Origin: Nematostella vectensis
Taxonomy: Eukaryota > Cnidaria > Anthozoa > Actiniaria > Edwardsiidae
DNA length: 64,000 nt
Direction of reading: 5' to 3'
NCBI RefSeq assembly: GCF_932526225.1
Contig: NC_064038.1
Coordinates: 7,439,070-7,503,069, forward strand
The position numbers and the translations under genes were made by a program. Positions 49,105-62,004 of this stretch are shown here, one piece after another. Numbering within the stretch: position 1 is the first letter of the stretch; every line of letters begins with the position of its first letter. The notes beneath the pieces are model-generated. The model was given only the letters and a program-made list of their open reading frames with translations. It had not been told where the DNA came from and searched no databases.

Positions 49105-50250
49105 ATGAGTGTCACAGTACACCTAACCGATCAGTGTCGCAGTACATATAACCGATAAGTGTCGCAGTACACCTAACCGATGAGTGTCACAGTACACCTA
49201 ACCGATGAGTGTCGCTGTTCATCTAACCGATGAGTGTCGCTGTTCATCTAAGCGATGAGTGTCACAGAACACCTAAGCGATAAGCGTCACAGTACATCTA
49301 ACCGATGAATGTCACAGTAAATCTAACTGACGAGTGTCGCAGTACACCTAAGCGATGAGTGTCATTGTTCATCTAAGCGATGAGTGTCACAGTACACCTA
49401 ACCGATGAGTGTCACTGTTCATCTAAGCGATGAGTGTCACAGTACACCTAAGCGATGAGTGTCATAGTACACCTAAGCGATTGATATCACAGTACACCTA
49501 ACCGATGAGTATCACAGTACACCTAAGCGATGAGTGTCACAGTACACCTAACCGATGAGTGTTACAGTACACCTAACCGATGAGTGCCACAGTACATCTA
49601 ACCGATGAGTGTCGCAGTACACCTAAGCGATGAGTGTCGCAGTACACCTAACCGATGAGTGTTACAGTACACCTAACCGATGAGTGTCACAGTACACCTA
49701 ACCGATGAGTGTTACAGTACACCTAACCGATGAGTGCCACAGTACATCTAACCGATGAGTGTCACAGTACACCTAACCGATGAGTGTCACAGCACACCTA
49801 ACCGATGAGTGTTACAGTACACCTAACCGATGAGTGTCACAGTACACCTAACCGATGAGTGTCACAGTACACCTAAGCGATAATTGCCACAGTACATCTA
49901 ATCGATGAGTGTCACAGTACACTTAACCGATGAGTGTCACAGTACACCTAACCGATGAGTGTCACAATACACCTAAGCGATGTGTCACAGTACACCTAAG
50001 CGATGAGTGTCGCAGTACAACTAACCGATGAGTGCCACAGTACATCTAACCGATGAGTGTCACAACACACCTAAGCGATGAGTGTCACAGTACAACTAAA
50101 CGATGAGGGAACGACAAGTGAAAATGGGTGTCACAGTACAAATAAACGATGAGGGAACGACAAGTGAACATGGGTGTCACAGTACAACTAAACGATGAGG
50201 GAACGACAAGTGAACATGGGTGTCACAGTACAACTAAACGATGAGGGAAT
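49105..50250. repeat. Array B1: 25-bp minisatellite
   Basis: About 39 units of GATGAGTGTCACAGTACACC then TAACC/TAAGC to about 50095. Three larger compound units follow (GAGGGAACGACAAGTGAA...ATGGGTGTCACAGTACAA...) to 50250. The compound units are absent from array B2. Confidence 0.93.
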
Positions 50251-51824
50251 TGTAAAAGTGGGGCATAGCTTCTGAAGAATTGTTGAATAGTAGATTAACA
50301 TAAACACAAAGAAAAGAAAAAGAATCAAGTGATGCGTTTTTGGCGAAACGAATCCGGATACTTTTGAATTCGTGTTATTGTGGACGACCCCTAAGAAAGG
50401 TCAAGACGACTGATAGCGCTTACTAGTAGATGAAACATTAGCTGATAGATACTCAAGAATAAAACAAGAAGACAAAGTACTATAGATATAGTAAACAGGT
50501 AGATGGGTACAAGATAGAGTACTTAAAATATAAAGTACACACAATGCATATACAGTAATCCGAAGTAAACACAGAAAACTACAGGAAGCCCAAAGGGTTG
50601 CTTGGGATCTTTTAAGGTCTCTAATATTTCGGCTAAGGCACTGCTCTCTCACGGTGGTGAGAAATAGCCGGGGGGGGGGGGGGGGGGGGGGGAGGGGGGA
50701 GGTAGTGACCGGGGAAGGCTAGGCATAGAGTACCGCTAAAAATAAATAAAACAGTCTTACGATTGTTATGTTGCTTGTGACGCTTAATACACAATGAGGT
50801 ATATATACACCATGCGTTGGTGACCATCAGGTCGGAGTGTGGCCTGGATTTGATGACGAAAGGAGAGGGGGGGTGGTCAGTTATTTGGTATAACATTTGC
50901 AAAAAATGCTGTTATGAAAATACGTTTCTTTTGTTTTGAGGCAAGGATTTGAGGATAAAAACATAAAATAAATAACGTGATATTGGGTAACTTTTGTGCA
51001 CTTTAATCAAAAGAATCAAACTGCAAGATGTTATATTACAATTCGATTAGTGTTCATAACGGCTTGCTTTTAGTGGGTACCGAGAATACGAAAGAAGTCA
51101 ATTACAAATGACATTTACTTACAATTGGTAACAATATTACAATATTCTCAATAATTACAATATTCTCATGTTGGACATTACTTGATGCCAATATACCTGG
51201 CCTTCAATATCGGGTGCATTAAATATAGGTTTAAGTTTTTTTTTAATTCGTTTTAGCAAGATTGCACTTGTGGTCTTCATCGATGCTATAATCTGTATGT
51301 TTGACTAAGTGAAAAGTGCTGGACTTGAAAGCCGACATTTTGGCATCTTTTGGGCTATACATGGCCAATTAGAACTGTGATTTGTATTTTAAAAACATCG
51401 CTTCTTGCCTTCATGGAGTCAATAGCACTGGTCGTTTGATAAGAGCCCATTGTTATCTATACTACGATTATCCATGTACCCAAATCAAAGCATTGTGCGT
51501 TCTTATTGACTATTCATACTATGTTAATTTATTATGATTTACATCCACTCTTTAAATTCACAACATAGAGTTCATAACACTATTCAAGAAATACCAAATT
51601 CAATGGAAAATATCGCAATATAACAAGTTGTAGCTAACTGGGGCAAGTAGCGGATCTACGAGAGGGGGGTTATAGGATTTTTTTAACCCCCCCACCCTCG
51701 TTGGGTTGCCTTTTCTTATTGTTCTCATTGTGTCTGTTTATTTCAAAATCGTCACGAAGATAAAATAATGACAAAAAATTTTAAGTCAAACCCTGTAGGG
51801 CCCTTTATTCCCCTAACACATAGA
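50251..51824. other. Spacer between duplication copies, no gene seen
   Basis: AT-rich with a poly-G run at 50669-50692. No domain in its short frames. It includes the 3' flank of the D8C exon. Confidence 0.4.
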
Positions 51825-54800
51825 TCACTTGCCACAATAACGCAGAGAACAAGTCGGAGGTCCAATTAGCTCATAGATATAATACGAGCCGCAGTTAAGG
51901 ATTCTGATGTCATTGGACCAGATGCAGCAGTTAGTGGACCAGTGATAACAAACTCTCCGTGTTACAATTCCTTCTTTCACCGTAGGATGCGCGCCGTTCA
52001 CCCAACCAGTTGCATGAGTGTTGCACAAATTTTCAGAAGGACAGGCAGATGGGATGACCGTCCCTGCGGCGCCTTCAAAGCGGTACCACTTTTTCAACAG
52101 CCCGCTGTCGCAGAGTGTTGTGGTCTGTGGCGAGTTAACGTTGCGGCTTGCATCAGACAATGTTGTGTAAGAGGCGCATTCCGGGTAGTCTATTTCTGCG
52201 ATTCGAAATGGATAATCAGAGTTGTAGCAGGCCTCCAAAAAAGGGGGGAGGAACGTAACAGAAGCAATAACTTGGAAGGGGGGGACAGCCACGCCCCTAG
52301 TGTTCCCTTTTTTGGTGTTTGAAAGTATCTAGACACGTCTGAACTTCACATATTGTTGTCTTCTCTGGCCCACTGTATGTATGGAGTAAGGGAATGTGGG
52401 GTACTCGTCGTAATGGATGGGGGTTCTGAGAAACATAATATCAACCAATGGCTGTCGGGTCGTCGGCCGTCGGAATAGAATAGATGCGACAGCCGTCGGA
52501 ACTGAATAGCCGTCGTACGACGGCCGTCGGATAGAATCGATGGGACGGCCGTCGGAACTGAACGGAAGATAATGTATTCCAGCGCAAAAAGGGGGCTAAT
52601 TCCATACCTACCGTACTACTAACGAAGAGGAGGTATGTTGAGTGAGTATAAGTGCGACAACGAAAAAGAGGTATGATGAGTGAGTATAAGTGCGACAACT
52701 AAGAAGAGGTATAATGACCGAGTATAAGTGCGACAACGAAGAGGAGGTATGATGAGTGAGTATAAGTAAAACAACGAAGAGGAGGTATAATGACCGAGTA
52801 TAAGTGCGACAACGAAGAGGAGGTATGATGAGTGAGTATAAGTAAAACAACGAAGAGGAGGTATGATGAGCGAGTATAAGTGCGACAACAAACAGGAGGT
52901 ATGATAAGTGAGTATAAGTAAAACAACCAGGAGGAGGTATGATGAGTGAGTATAAGTAAAACAACGAAGAGGAGGTATGATGAGTGAGTATAAGTAAAAC
53001 AACCAGGAGGAGGTATGATGAGTGAGTATAAGTAAAACAACGAAGAGGAGGTATGATGAGCGAGTATAAGTGCGACAAAGAAGAGGAGGTATGATGGGCA
53101 AGTATAAGTAAAACAACGAAGAGGAGGTATGATAAGCGAGTATAAGTAAAACAACAAAGAGGAGGTATGATAAGCGAGTATAAGTAAAACAACAAAGAGG
53201 AGGTATGATGAGTAAGTATAAGTAAAACAACAAAGAGGAGGTATGATGAGCGAGTATAAGTGCGACAACGAAGAGGAGGTATGATGAGTGAGTATATGTA
53301 AAACAACGAAGAGGAGAAATGATGAGCGAGTATAAGTAAAACAACGAAGAGGAGGTATGATGACCGAGTATAAGTGCGACAACGAAGAGGAGGTATGATT
53401 AGTGAGTATAAGTAAAACAACGAAGAGGAGATATGATGAGTGAGTATAAGTAAAACAACGAAGAGGAGGTATGATGAGCGAGTACAAGTGCGACAACGAA
53501 GAGGAGGTATGATGAGTGAGTATAAGTAAAACAACGAAGAGGAGGTATGATGAGCGAGTATAAGTGCGACAACGAAGAGGAGGTATGATGAGCGAGTATA
53601 AGTAAAACAACGAAAAGGAGGTATGATGAGCGAATATAAGTAAAACAACGAAGAGGAGGTATGATGAGCGAGTACAAGTGCAACAACGGAGAGGAGGTAT
53701 GATGAGTGAGTATAAGTAAAACAAAAAAGAGGAGGTATGTTGAGTGAGTATAAGTAAAACAACAAAGAGGAGGTATGTTGAGTGAGTATAAGTGCGACAA
53801 CAAAGAGGAGGTATGCTGATCGATTATAAGTGCGACAACGAAGAGGAGGTATGATGAGGGAGTATAAATGCGACAACGAATAGGTGGTTTGATGAGCTAG
53901 TCAACGAAGAGGAAGTATGATGAGTGAGTATAAGTAAAACAACGAAGAGGAGGTATAATAAGCGAGTACAAGTGCGACAACGAAAAAGAGGTATGATGAG
54001 CGGGTACAAGTGCGACAACGAAGAAGAGGTATGATGAGCGGGTCAACGAAGAGGAGGTATGCTGAGCGAGTACAAGTGCGACAACGAAGAGGAGGTATGA
54101 TGAGCGAGTACAAGTGCGACAACAAAGAGCAGGTATGATGAGCGAGTACCAGTGCGACAACGAAGAAGAGGTATGATGACCGTGTACAAGTGCGACAACG
54201 AAGAGAAGGTATGATGACCGAGTACAAGTGCGACAACGAAGAGGAGGTATGATGACCGTGTACAAGTGCGACAACGAAGAGGAGGTATGATGAGCGAGTA
54301 TAAGTGCGACAAAGAAGAGCAGGTATGATGAGTGAGTATAAGTAAAACAACGAAGAGGAGGTATGATGAGTGAGTATAAGTAAAACAACGAAGAGGAGGT
54401 ATAATGACCGAGTATAAGTGCGACAAAGAAGAGCAGGTATGATGAGTGAGTATAAGTAAAACAACGAAGAGGAGGTATGATGAGTGAGTATAAGTAAAAC
54501 AACGAAGAGGAGGTATGATGAGCGAGTATCAGTGTGACAACCAAGAGGAGGTATGATGAGCGAGTGTAAGTGCGACAACGAAGAGGAAGTATGATGAGTG
54601 AGTATAAGCACAACAACGAAGAGGAGGTATGATGAGGAAGTATAAGTGCGACAACGAAGAGGAGGTATGATGACCGAGTACAAGTGCGACAACGAAGAGT
54701 TGGTATGATGACCGAGTACAAGTGCGTCAACGAAGAGGAGGTATGATGACCGAGTACAAGTGCGACAACGAAGAGGAGGTATGATGAGTGAGTATAAGTG

Positions 54801-57628
54801 CGTCAACGAAGAGGAGGTATGATGAGCGAGTATAAGTGCGACAACGAAGAAGAGTTATGATGAGTGAGTATATATAAGTAAAACAACGAAGAGGAGGTAT
54901 GATGAGGAAGTATAAGTAAAACAACGAAGAGGAGGTATGATGACCGAGTACAAGTGCGACAACGAAGAGGGGGTGTAATGAGTGAGTATAAGTGCGACAA
55001 CGAAGAGGAGGTATGATGAGTGAGTATAAGTACAACAACGAAGAGGAGGTATGATAAGCGAGTATAAGTGCGACAACGAAGAGGAGGTATGATGACCGAG
55101 TATAAGTGCGACAACGAAGAGGAGGTATGATGAGTGAGTACAAGTGCGACAACGAAGAGGAGGTATGATGAGTGAGTATATATAAGTAAAACAACGAAGA
55201 GGAGGTATGATGAGTGAGTATAAGTACAACAACGAAGAGGAGGCATGATGAGTGAGTACAAGTGCGTCAACGAAGAGGAGGTATGATGAGCGAGTATAAG
55301 TGCGACAACGAAGAAGAGTTATGATGAGTGAGTATATATAAGTAAATCAACGAAGAGGAGGTATGATGAGGAAGTATAAGTAAAACAACGAAGAGGAGGT
55401 ATGATGACCGAGTACAAGTGCGACAACGAAGAGGGGGTGTAATGAGTGAGTATAAGTGCGACAACGAAGAGGAGGTATGATGAGAGAGTACAAGTGCGAC
55501 AACGAAGAGGAGGTATGATGAGTGAGTATAAGTAAAACAACGAAGAGGAGGTATGATGAGTGAGTATAAGTACAACAACGAAGAGGAGGTATGATAAGCG
55601 AGTATAAGTGCGACAACGAAGAGGAGGTATGATGACCGAGTATAAGTGCGACAACGAAGAGGAGGTATGATGAGTGAGTACAAGTACGACAACGAAGAGG
55701 AGGTATGATGAGTGAGTACAAGTGCGACAACGAAGAGGAGGTATGATGAGTGAGTATAAGTACAACAACGAAGAGGAGGCATGATGAGTGAGTACAAGTG
55801 CGACAACGAAGAGGAGGTATGATGAGTGAGTATAAGAAAAACAACGAAGAGGAGGTATGATGAGCGAGTATAAGTAAAACAACGAAGTGGAGGTATGATG
55901 AGTGAGTATATATAAGTAAAACAACGAAGAGGAAGTATGATGAGTGAGTACAAGTGCGACAACGAAGAGGAGGTATGATGACCGAGTACAAGTGCGACAA
56001 CGAAGAGGAAGTATGATGAGTGAGTACAAGTGCGACAACGAAGAGGAGGTACGATGAGTGAGTATAAGTGCGACAACGAAGAGGAGGTATGATGACCGAG
56101 TACAAGTGCGACAACGAAGAAGAGTTATGATGAGTGAGTATATATAAGTAAAACAACGAAGAGGAGGTATGATGAGTGAGTACAAGTGCGACAACGAAGA
56201 GGAGGTATGATGAGTAAGTACAAGTGCGACAACGAAGAGGAGGTATGATGAGTGAGTATAAGTACAACAACGAAGAGGAGGTATGATGAGTGTGTACAAG
56301 TGCGACAACGAAGAGGAGGTATGATGAGCGAGTATAAGTGCGACAACGAAGAAGAGTTATGATGAGTGAGTATATATAAGTAAAACAACGAAGAGGAGGT
56401 ATGATGAGGAAGTATAAGTAAAACAACGAAGAGGAGGTATGATGACCGAGTACAAGTGCGACAACGAAGAGGAGGTATGATGAGTGAGTATAAGTGCGAC
56501 AACGAAGAGGAGGTATGATGAGTGAGTATAAGTAAAACAACGAAGAGGAGGTATGATGAGGAAGTATAAGTGCGACAACGAAGAGGAGGTATGATGAGCG
56601 AGTATAAGTGCGACAACGAAGAGAAGGTATGATGACCGAGTATAAGAAAAACAACGAAGAGGAGGTATGATGACCGAGTATAAGTGCGACAACGAAGAGG
56701 AGGTATGATGAGTGAGTATAAGTGCGACAACGAAGAGAAGGTATGATGACCGAGTACAAGTGCGACAACGAAGAGGAGGTATGATGACCGAGTATAAGTG
56801 CGATAACGTATAGGTGGTATGATGAGGGAGTATAAATGCGACAACAAATAGGTGGTTTGATGAGCGAGTATAAATGTGACAACGAAGAGGAGGTATGATG
56901 AGCGAGTATAAGTGCGACAACGAAGAGAAGGTATGATGACCGAGTACAAGTGCGACAACGAAGAGGAGGTATGATGACCGAGTATAAGTGCGATAACGTA
57001 TAGGTGGTATGATGAGGGAGTATAAATGCGACAACAAATAGGTGGTTTGATGAGCGAGTATAAATGCGACAACGAAGTGGAGGGACACAACGAACAGGAG
57101 GAGAATTATTATACACGCGACACAGAGAGAATACGAAAATTCAGAGATTGAGCAAAATTAGTAGAACATTAGGTGACAAGACCAGAAGCCAGGTTTCTTA
57201 CATGTCTTGAAATCAGCCTTTTTGATAAATCTATTTTATAAAACCCTTATAATCTCTTTCAATAGTGAAGTGACATAATTACAAAGGGTATTTCAGTCTA
57301 ATAATAAGCCAATCTTAAGAAACTTACCCCATCGGATGTTGGCGTAGATGGCAGTCCTGTCTTTCTTCACTCGTTTTGGATACATGACCTTCGTCGCGTT
57401 ATTCAAGTCACACCTCTTTTTCACCCTCCAGTAGTTGACGCTGAGACATTTCTGATCTTCGTCGCACTTGAGGTTGCATTCTCCGAGGTTCGATACGTCA
57501 ATGGTCTTGTACGCTGAGTCCACTAAAGCCGTGTTGGGCTCCGAGTATTGGACGTTCTGCCCTGAGGAAGAATGGGGAAGATAGATTCCCCACAAGAGAA
57601 CGGTGCTCAAAAACAGGAGAAGTGCCAT
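51825..57628 (-). CDS. Secreted PAN + D8C-domain protein, intron spanned by array A2 (copy 2)
   Basis: Exon 1, 57628-57328: signal peptide (MALLLFLSTVLLWG) and a PAN/apple domain (Cys 51, 55, 61, 73), ending in phase 1 at GTAAGT. The D8C exon ends at the stop 51825-51827. Its best in-phase acceptor follows a strong C/T tract, CCCCCCCTTCCAAG, so it begins at 52270. That gives about 248 residues. The D8C part resembles the eight-cysteine domain of uromodulin, GP2 and OIT3: CASYTTLSDASR, WYRFEGAAGTVIP, CPSENLCNTHATGWVNGAHP, EGIVTRRVC, NCCIW and YYIYEL. Such proteins are extracellular and carbohydrate or adhesion related; the exact role is unknown. The intron of about 5 kb is almost all 38-bp repeats. 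The exon pairing is inferred from strand, phase and spacing; D8C could belong to another upstream exon. Confidence 0.65.
52441..52575. repeat. GACGGCCGTCGG short tandem repeat with perfect palindrome
   Basis: Four diverged units of about 36 bp around GGCCGTCGGAA. In the middle, GCCGTCGTACGACGGC (52509-52524) is a perfect 16-bp palindrome. Lies between the D8C exon and array A2. Confidence 0.7.
52618..57078. repeat. Array A2: 38-bp minisatellite
   Basis: About 117 units of the same family as array A1, with more TGCGACAACGAA variants and some longer units with TATATA insertions (for example near 54870, 55334 and 56372). The right edge, GGAGGGACACAACGAACAGG, is shared with A1, so both arrays belong to the duplicated segment. 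Minus-strand frames of up to 589 codons are repeat artefacts. Confidence 0.97.
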
Positions 57629-60484
57629 TATGAGAGACTTCTTAAAATGAATACTTTCCTATCAAAATAACTCTCAATACCTTAGTTAGTTATTCAGATT
57701 TGTTGTTAATAATTGATTATTATTATTATTATTGTACTAGCGCCAAAATGCATCGCTTTGCAACCAAAATATTCGAGGAGCTTCCAGAAAGCCTTCATTG
57801 TGACGAAATCTTGAAAAATCCCAAGATTTCTAATCCATTTTCCATTTGGTGGTGTACACCTTTTTAGGTGTCGTAGCCCACAGTGCTTTATGGATATCAA
57901 ATAAATGAGGATTGACGAAAACGTGAGAAATTGCAGAAGTATGTATGAGTGGAACAAAAACAGCCAAACAAACAGTCGAGAGATGCCAACGTTTCGGATT
58001 TTACTTGCAATCCTTCTTCTTATAAATGAATGAGAATGTAAGCGAAAATAAAAACAGAGCCACAATAAGAAAAATGCAGCATTCTTGTTCATGTGCCTGT
58101 AAATAGTCATATGGTTTTCAAAAACCAGGATTCAACCAGGTTTTCGTTACCCATGAACCACTGGGGGTTACGATAGTCAAGCACAATGCATGATGGTTGT
58201 CTATCAAATTAAGACGGCTGTAGAATCTATCTATAGAATTTTAACCACTCGTTAGTTGAACCTATACACAATTTCAAGAGTTGGAGGTTTTAAATCCAAA
58301 GGTCTTTGATAAACTTCAGTTTTTCTACACATATATTACAAGGAAATATTCCCATGTCTTAAACAGCTGGCCCAAGGATTATGCTAGAAAATACTTGATT
58401 AATAATAAATAGATAGGAATTCCATCTCACCATTTATGCATTTTTAATAATAAACATTTTTCAATTTTTCCCATATTTTACTATTTTCACTGTTAAACAA
58501 ATTTGTCCAATCCCATTTGGAATTAGTTAGTCTTAGGGTTTGAAGATCTTTGAAATATCCAAGCAAGAACATAACTAAATAGCAGGGCATCGTATTGTAT
58601 TGAGTATGGCTGGACAGTGCTGAATAACGTATGCGCATGCGCGTGCTCTGGCGCAAACAAGCACAATTATAGTGTTGAATCGTTTGAGTAAAGGTACGAA
58701 AGGCTGACTTCAGTCGCTGTACAGCATTAAAACCATACTTTACAAAAGATAACAGACTTGTTTGATAATGATGGAGTCATAAAGAAAATTTTAGCCTTAA
58801 GTTTGGTCTAGTTTTCTTAGCATTCGCCAAAATGTGACAGTTCGCAGGTAAAGCGCCGCCATTTCAAAACAAAAAGGCTGGTCTAACCGCGCGGTACTGG
58901 ACTAGTATCGCGCTTTTCAGCACTGGCGTATGGCTGGGAGACAGACGCCATATCTTCTTTGTTAAATTCCCAGGCTTCGCAGGCTGCGCGCGCACCCCCC
59001 TCCTCCCCCGGGGGAATTTCCAAGGGGCCCCTTGGCGGCCAAAAAGTGGGTCATCATTCCTTACTAAGGAATCTTTAAATACTATGCTTTTTCCATATAA
59101 TTCATATGACTGCGCACCCTCCTCGGCCAATCCTGGGAACGCGCCTGTATTCCGACCTTAATAATGAGGTGATTGGGGTGTTAGCTAGCGCGTGAAACTT
59201 TATCACCCTCTAGCAGATTTTCTCAAGTAAATGCTTTTCTTAAGTCTAGCATCAAATAAGCGCCCCCGTCACCGTCACCATAATGAACCATTGGACGAAC
59301 GGAATGTCACGGCACGTGTCCAGAGGGACACGAGAAGAGATGGGTTCGACTCAGGTCGACCCATTTTTTGGTAGTTAGGAAGGCGATTTTATGTGTGTAT
59401 TTGGAAAAAAAAACGTTTCTGGATAGATCTAGTAACTTAATACCAGAAGATGCCGATTGGAAATTAATAGCCCATTTCCGAATTATGCTGGAGTGCTCTC
59501 AAAGAAAAGCTTCAAATCGAGGCCCTGTGCTTAAACTACAGTAAATTAAACAGAATGGGCACAGGGCCTCGATTAAAAGCTTCGAAGCAGTGGAGCGTAA
59601 TTCGGAAAGGCTATTGATCCGCGAACAGTTAATTACTACCCCCCCCCCCCCCCCCTGCGTTATTGTCTAGACACGCCCGTGCAATGATATGCAGATATGC
59701 ACAAGCGGTAACCGTTGGATCAGTATAAAAATTTTACAGGAATTGGAAGGTTAAGAAGATTTAGATGTAGCACTTTAAAAAAAATTTCACTGCAGTTGTA
59801 AGTAAGTTGTAAGTAACTATAAAATTAATTGTATTTTCTCATGTCAATCCAATTGATATAAGCACCCAGCTGGCGGGCATGGAGTCTGAGTAGTTATCGT
59901 TTGATTACACTTTATATTGTTATGTTTTTAAAGCATTAGATTCTATATCCGAACCTGCTGAAAAAACCGTGTAAAACAATCCTTGTAAGGGTTTCGGTAG
60001 CTGCGCTTATGAAGTATTGTAAGTAAAACGGTGTTAAAACGTCGACTTCTGATTTGTCCGTCTTCCCTCTACTTACTAGTCTGCTTAGCAGTTGTTTTTA
60101 GCGTCACGCACAAGCTTGTGGGGAAGGCTAGACGTGCGTGACACTCCTAAGCAGACTATCTACTTCCCGGTTTTCCAAAAAAAAAAGCACTTGACTCTTC
60201 ATGATTTTCGTCTCATGGTAAACCTTTGTATGTCCTGTTAATTGACGTTCAAACGTTGAGAAATAACAACAACAACAAATTCAATTTAGCTTCCTTATTA
60301 ACCGAACGAATTTAAGGAGGACATGGACATACAATCGAGATGAAATCGTTTCAGTCAAACCATACAATAGGGCACTAAGAGATCACGTGACGTTTGGGTG
60401 GCAAATACAAAACAAAATGATCAAACAAAAAGATTAGAAATGACTGCGCCCGTCACACCAAAGAACGACGAAGAAATAAAAAAT
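57629..60484. other. Unique block of duplication copy 2
   Basis: High-identity copy of 46731-49104. Differences: a segment of about 300-400 bp (about 58387-58800), including the left half of the dispersed repeat (from 58613), is present here and missing in copy 1. About 100 bp (59771-59873) is also present only here. Both hairpins are kept (59507-59582 and 60075-60154). No gene beyond the PAN exon. Confidence 0.75.
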
Positions 60485-61466
60485 TTAAATGAGTGTCACA
60501 GTACACCTAACCGATCAGTGTCGCAGTACATATAACCGATAAGTGTCGCAGTACACCTAACCGATGAGTGTCACAGTACACCTAACCGATGAGTGTCGCT
60601 GTTCATCTAACCGATGAGTGTCGCTGTTCATCTAAGCGATGAGTGTCACAGAACACCTAAGCGATGAGCGTCACAGTACATCTAACCGATGAATGTCACA
60701 GTAAATCTAACTGACGAGTGTCGCAGTACACCTAAGCGATGAGTGTCACTGTTCATCTAAGCGATGAGTGTCACAGTACACCTAACCGATGAGTGTCACT
60801 GTTCATCTAAGCGATGAGTGTCACAGTACACCTAAGCGATGAGTGTCATAGTACACCTAAGCGATTGATATCACAGTACACCTAACCGATGAGTATCACA
60901 GTACACCTAAGCGATGAGTGTCACAGTACACCTAACCGATGAGTGTTACAGTACACCTAACCGATGAGTGCCACAGTACATCTAACCGATGAGTGTCGCA
61001 GTACACCTAAGCGATGAGTGTCGCAGTACACCTAAGCGATGAGTGTCACAGTACACCTAACCGATGAGTGTTACAGTACACCTAACCGATGAGTGTCACA
61101 GTACACCTAACCGATGAGTGTTACAGTACACCTAACCGATGAGTGCCACAGTACATCTAACCGATGAGTGTCACAGTACACCTAACCGATGAGTGTCACA
61201 GCACACCTAACCGATGAGTGTTACAGTACACCTAACCGATGAGTGTCACAGTACACCTAACCGATGAGTGTCACAGTACACCTAAGCGATAATTGCCACA
61301 GTACATCTAATCGATGAGTGTCACAGTACACGTAACCGATGAGTGTCACAGTACACCTAACCGATGAGTGTCACAATACACCTAAGCGATGTGTCACAGT
61401 ACACCTAAGCGATGAGTGTCGCAGTACAACTAACCGATGAGTGCCACAGTACATCTAACCGATGAG
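60485..61466. repeat. Array B2: 25-bp minisatellite
   Basis: About 39 units in the same variant order as B1 (for example the TGTTCATCTAA units and the ATTGATATCACAG unit recur in register), apart from a change of about one unit near 61021-61060. It ends abruptly at GATGAGTAGTAGGG, where unrelated sequence begins. Confidence 0.93.
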
Positions 61467-61603
61467 TAGTAGGGTTTTGGCGCAGCTGGCGCAACTTTTT
61501 CATCACCCCAAATTTCATTCCAAAAATGGCGCAAAAGTCTCCGCACACCTCCGCCAAGCCTCGCGACCTGCGCATGCGCGAGTTTGCCAAAGATCTCTTG
61601 CAC

Positions 61604-61912
61604 GACCACGCCCACCTGTCAATCACTTTGTCACGCGATAGCCACGCCCACCTGTCAATCACTTTGTAAAAAAACCTGTCAATCACTTTGTCACGTGATA
61701 GCCACGCCCACCTGTCAATCACTTTGTAAAAAACCTGTCAATCACTTTGTCACGTGATAGCCACGCCCACCTGTCAATCATTTTGTAAAAAACCTGTCAA
61801 TCACTTTGTCACGTGATAGCCACGCCCACCTGTCAATCATTTTGTCAAAAACCTGTCGATCACTTTGTCACGTGATAGCCAAGCCCACCTGTCAATCACT
61901 TTGTCACGTGTC
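61604..61912. repeat. 59-bp minisatellite with CACGTG
   Basis: About five units, each with CACCTGTCAATCACTTTGTA, AACCTGTCAATCACTTTG, and TCACGTGATAGCCACGCC. Each unit is itself a diverged half-duplication. It lies directly left of the virus-like block. Confidence 0.9.
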
Positions 61913-61970
61913 GCATCTAGGGGGAGCTCGAGGGGGCTAGCCTCTCAGCTTCGCATCTAGAAGGCCTTTG

Positions 61971-61990
61971 AAAAGTGGTTTAAAGACATG
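61971..61990 (+). promoter_or_regulatory. Virus-like promoter box, copy 1
   Basis: AAAAGTGGTTTAAAGACATG, preceded by TTTG and followed 14 nt later by the ATG of the TFIIB-like gene. Near-identical boxes precede the next two ORFs at 14 and 15 nt. The core TTTAA resembles a TATA-like element; the function is inferred from conservation and spacing. Confidence 0.75.
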
Positions 61991-62004
61991 AACAGTTTAA
62001 TAAA

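Noticed and set aside
51942..52322. Plus-strand ORF of 126 codons over the D8C exon
   Set aside because: Shadow of the minus-strand D8C exon, whose cysteine pattern is clearly the real signal.
52608..57116. Long minus-strand open frames (up to 589 codons) in array A2
   Set aside because: Same repeat artefact as array A1; no conserved domain or splice pattern inside.
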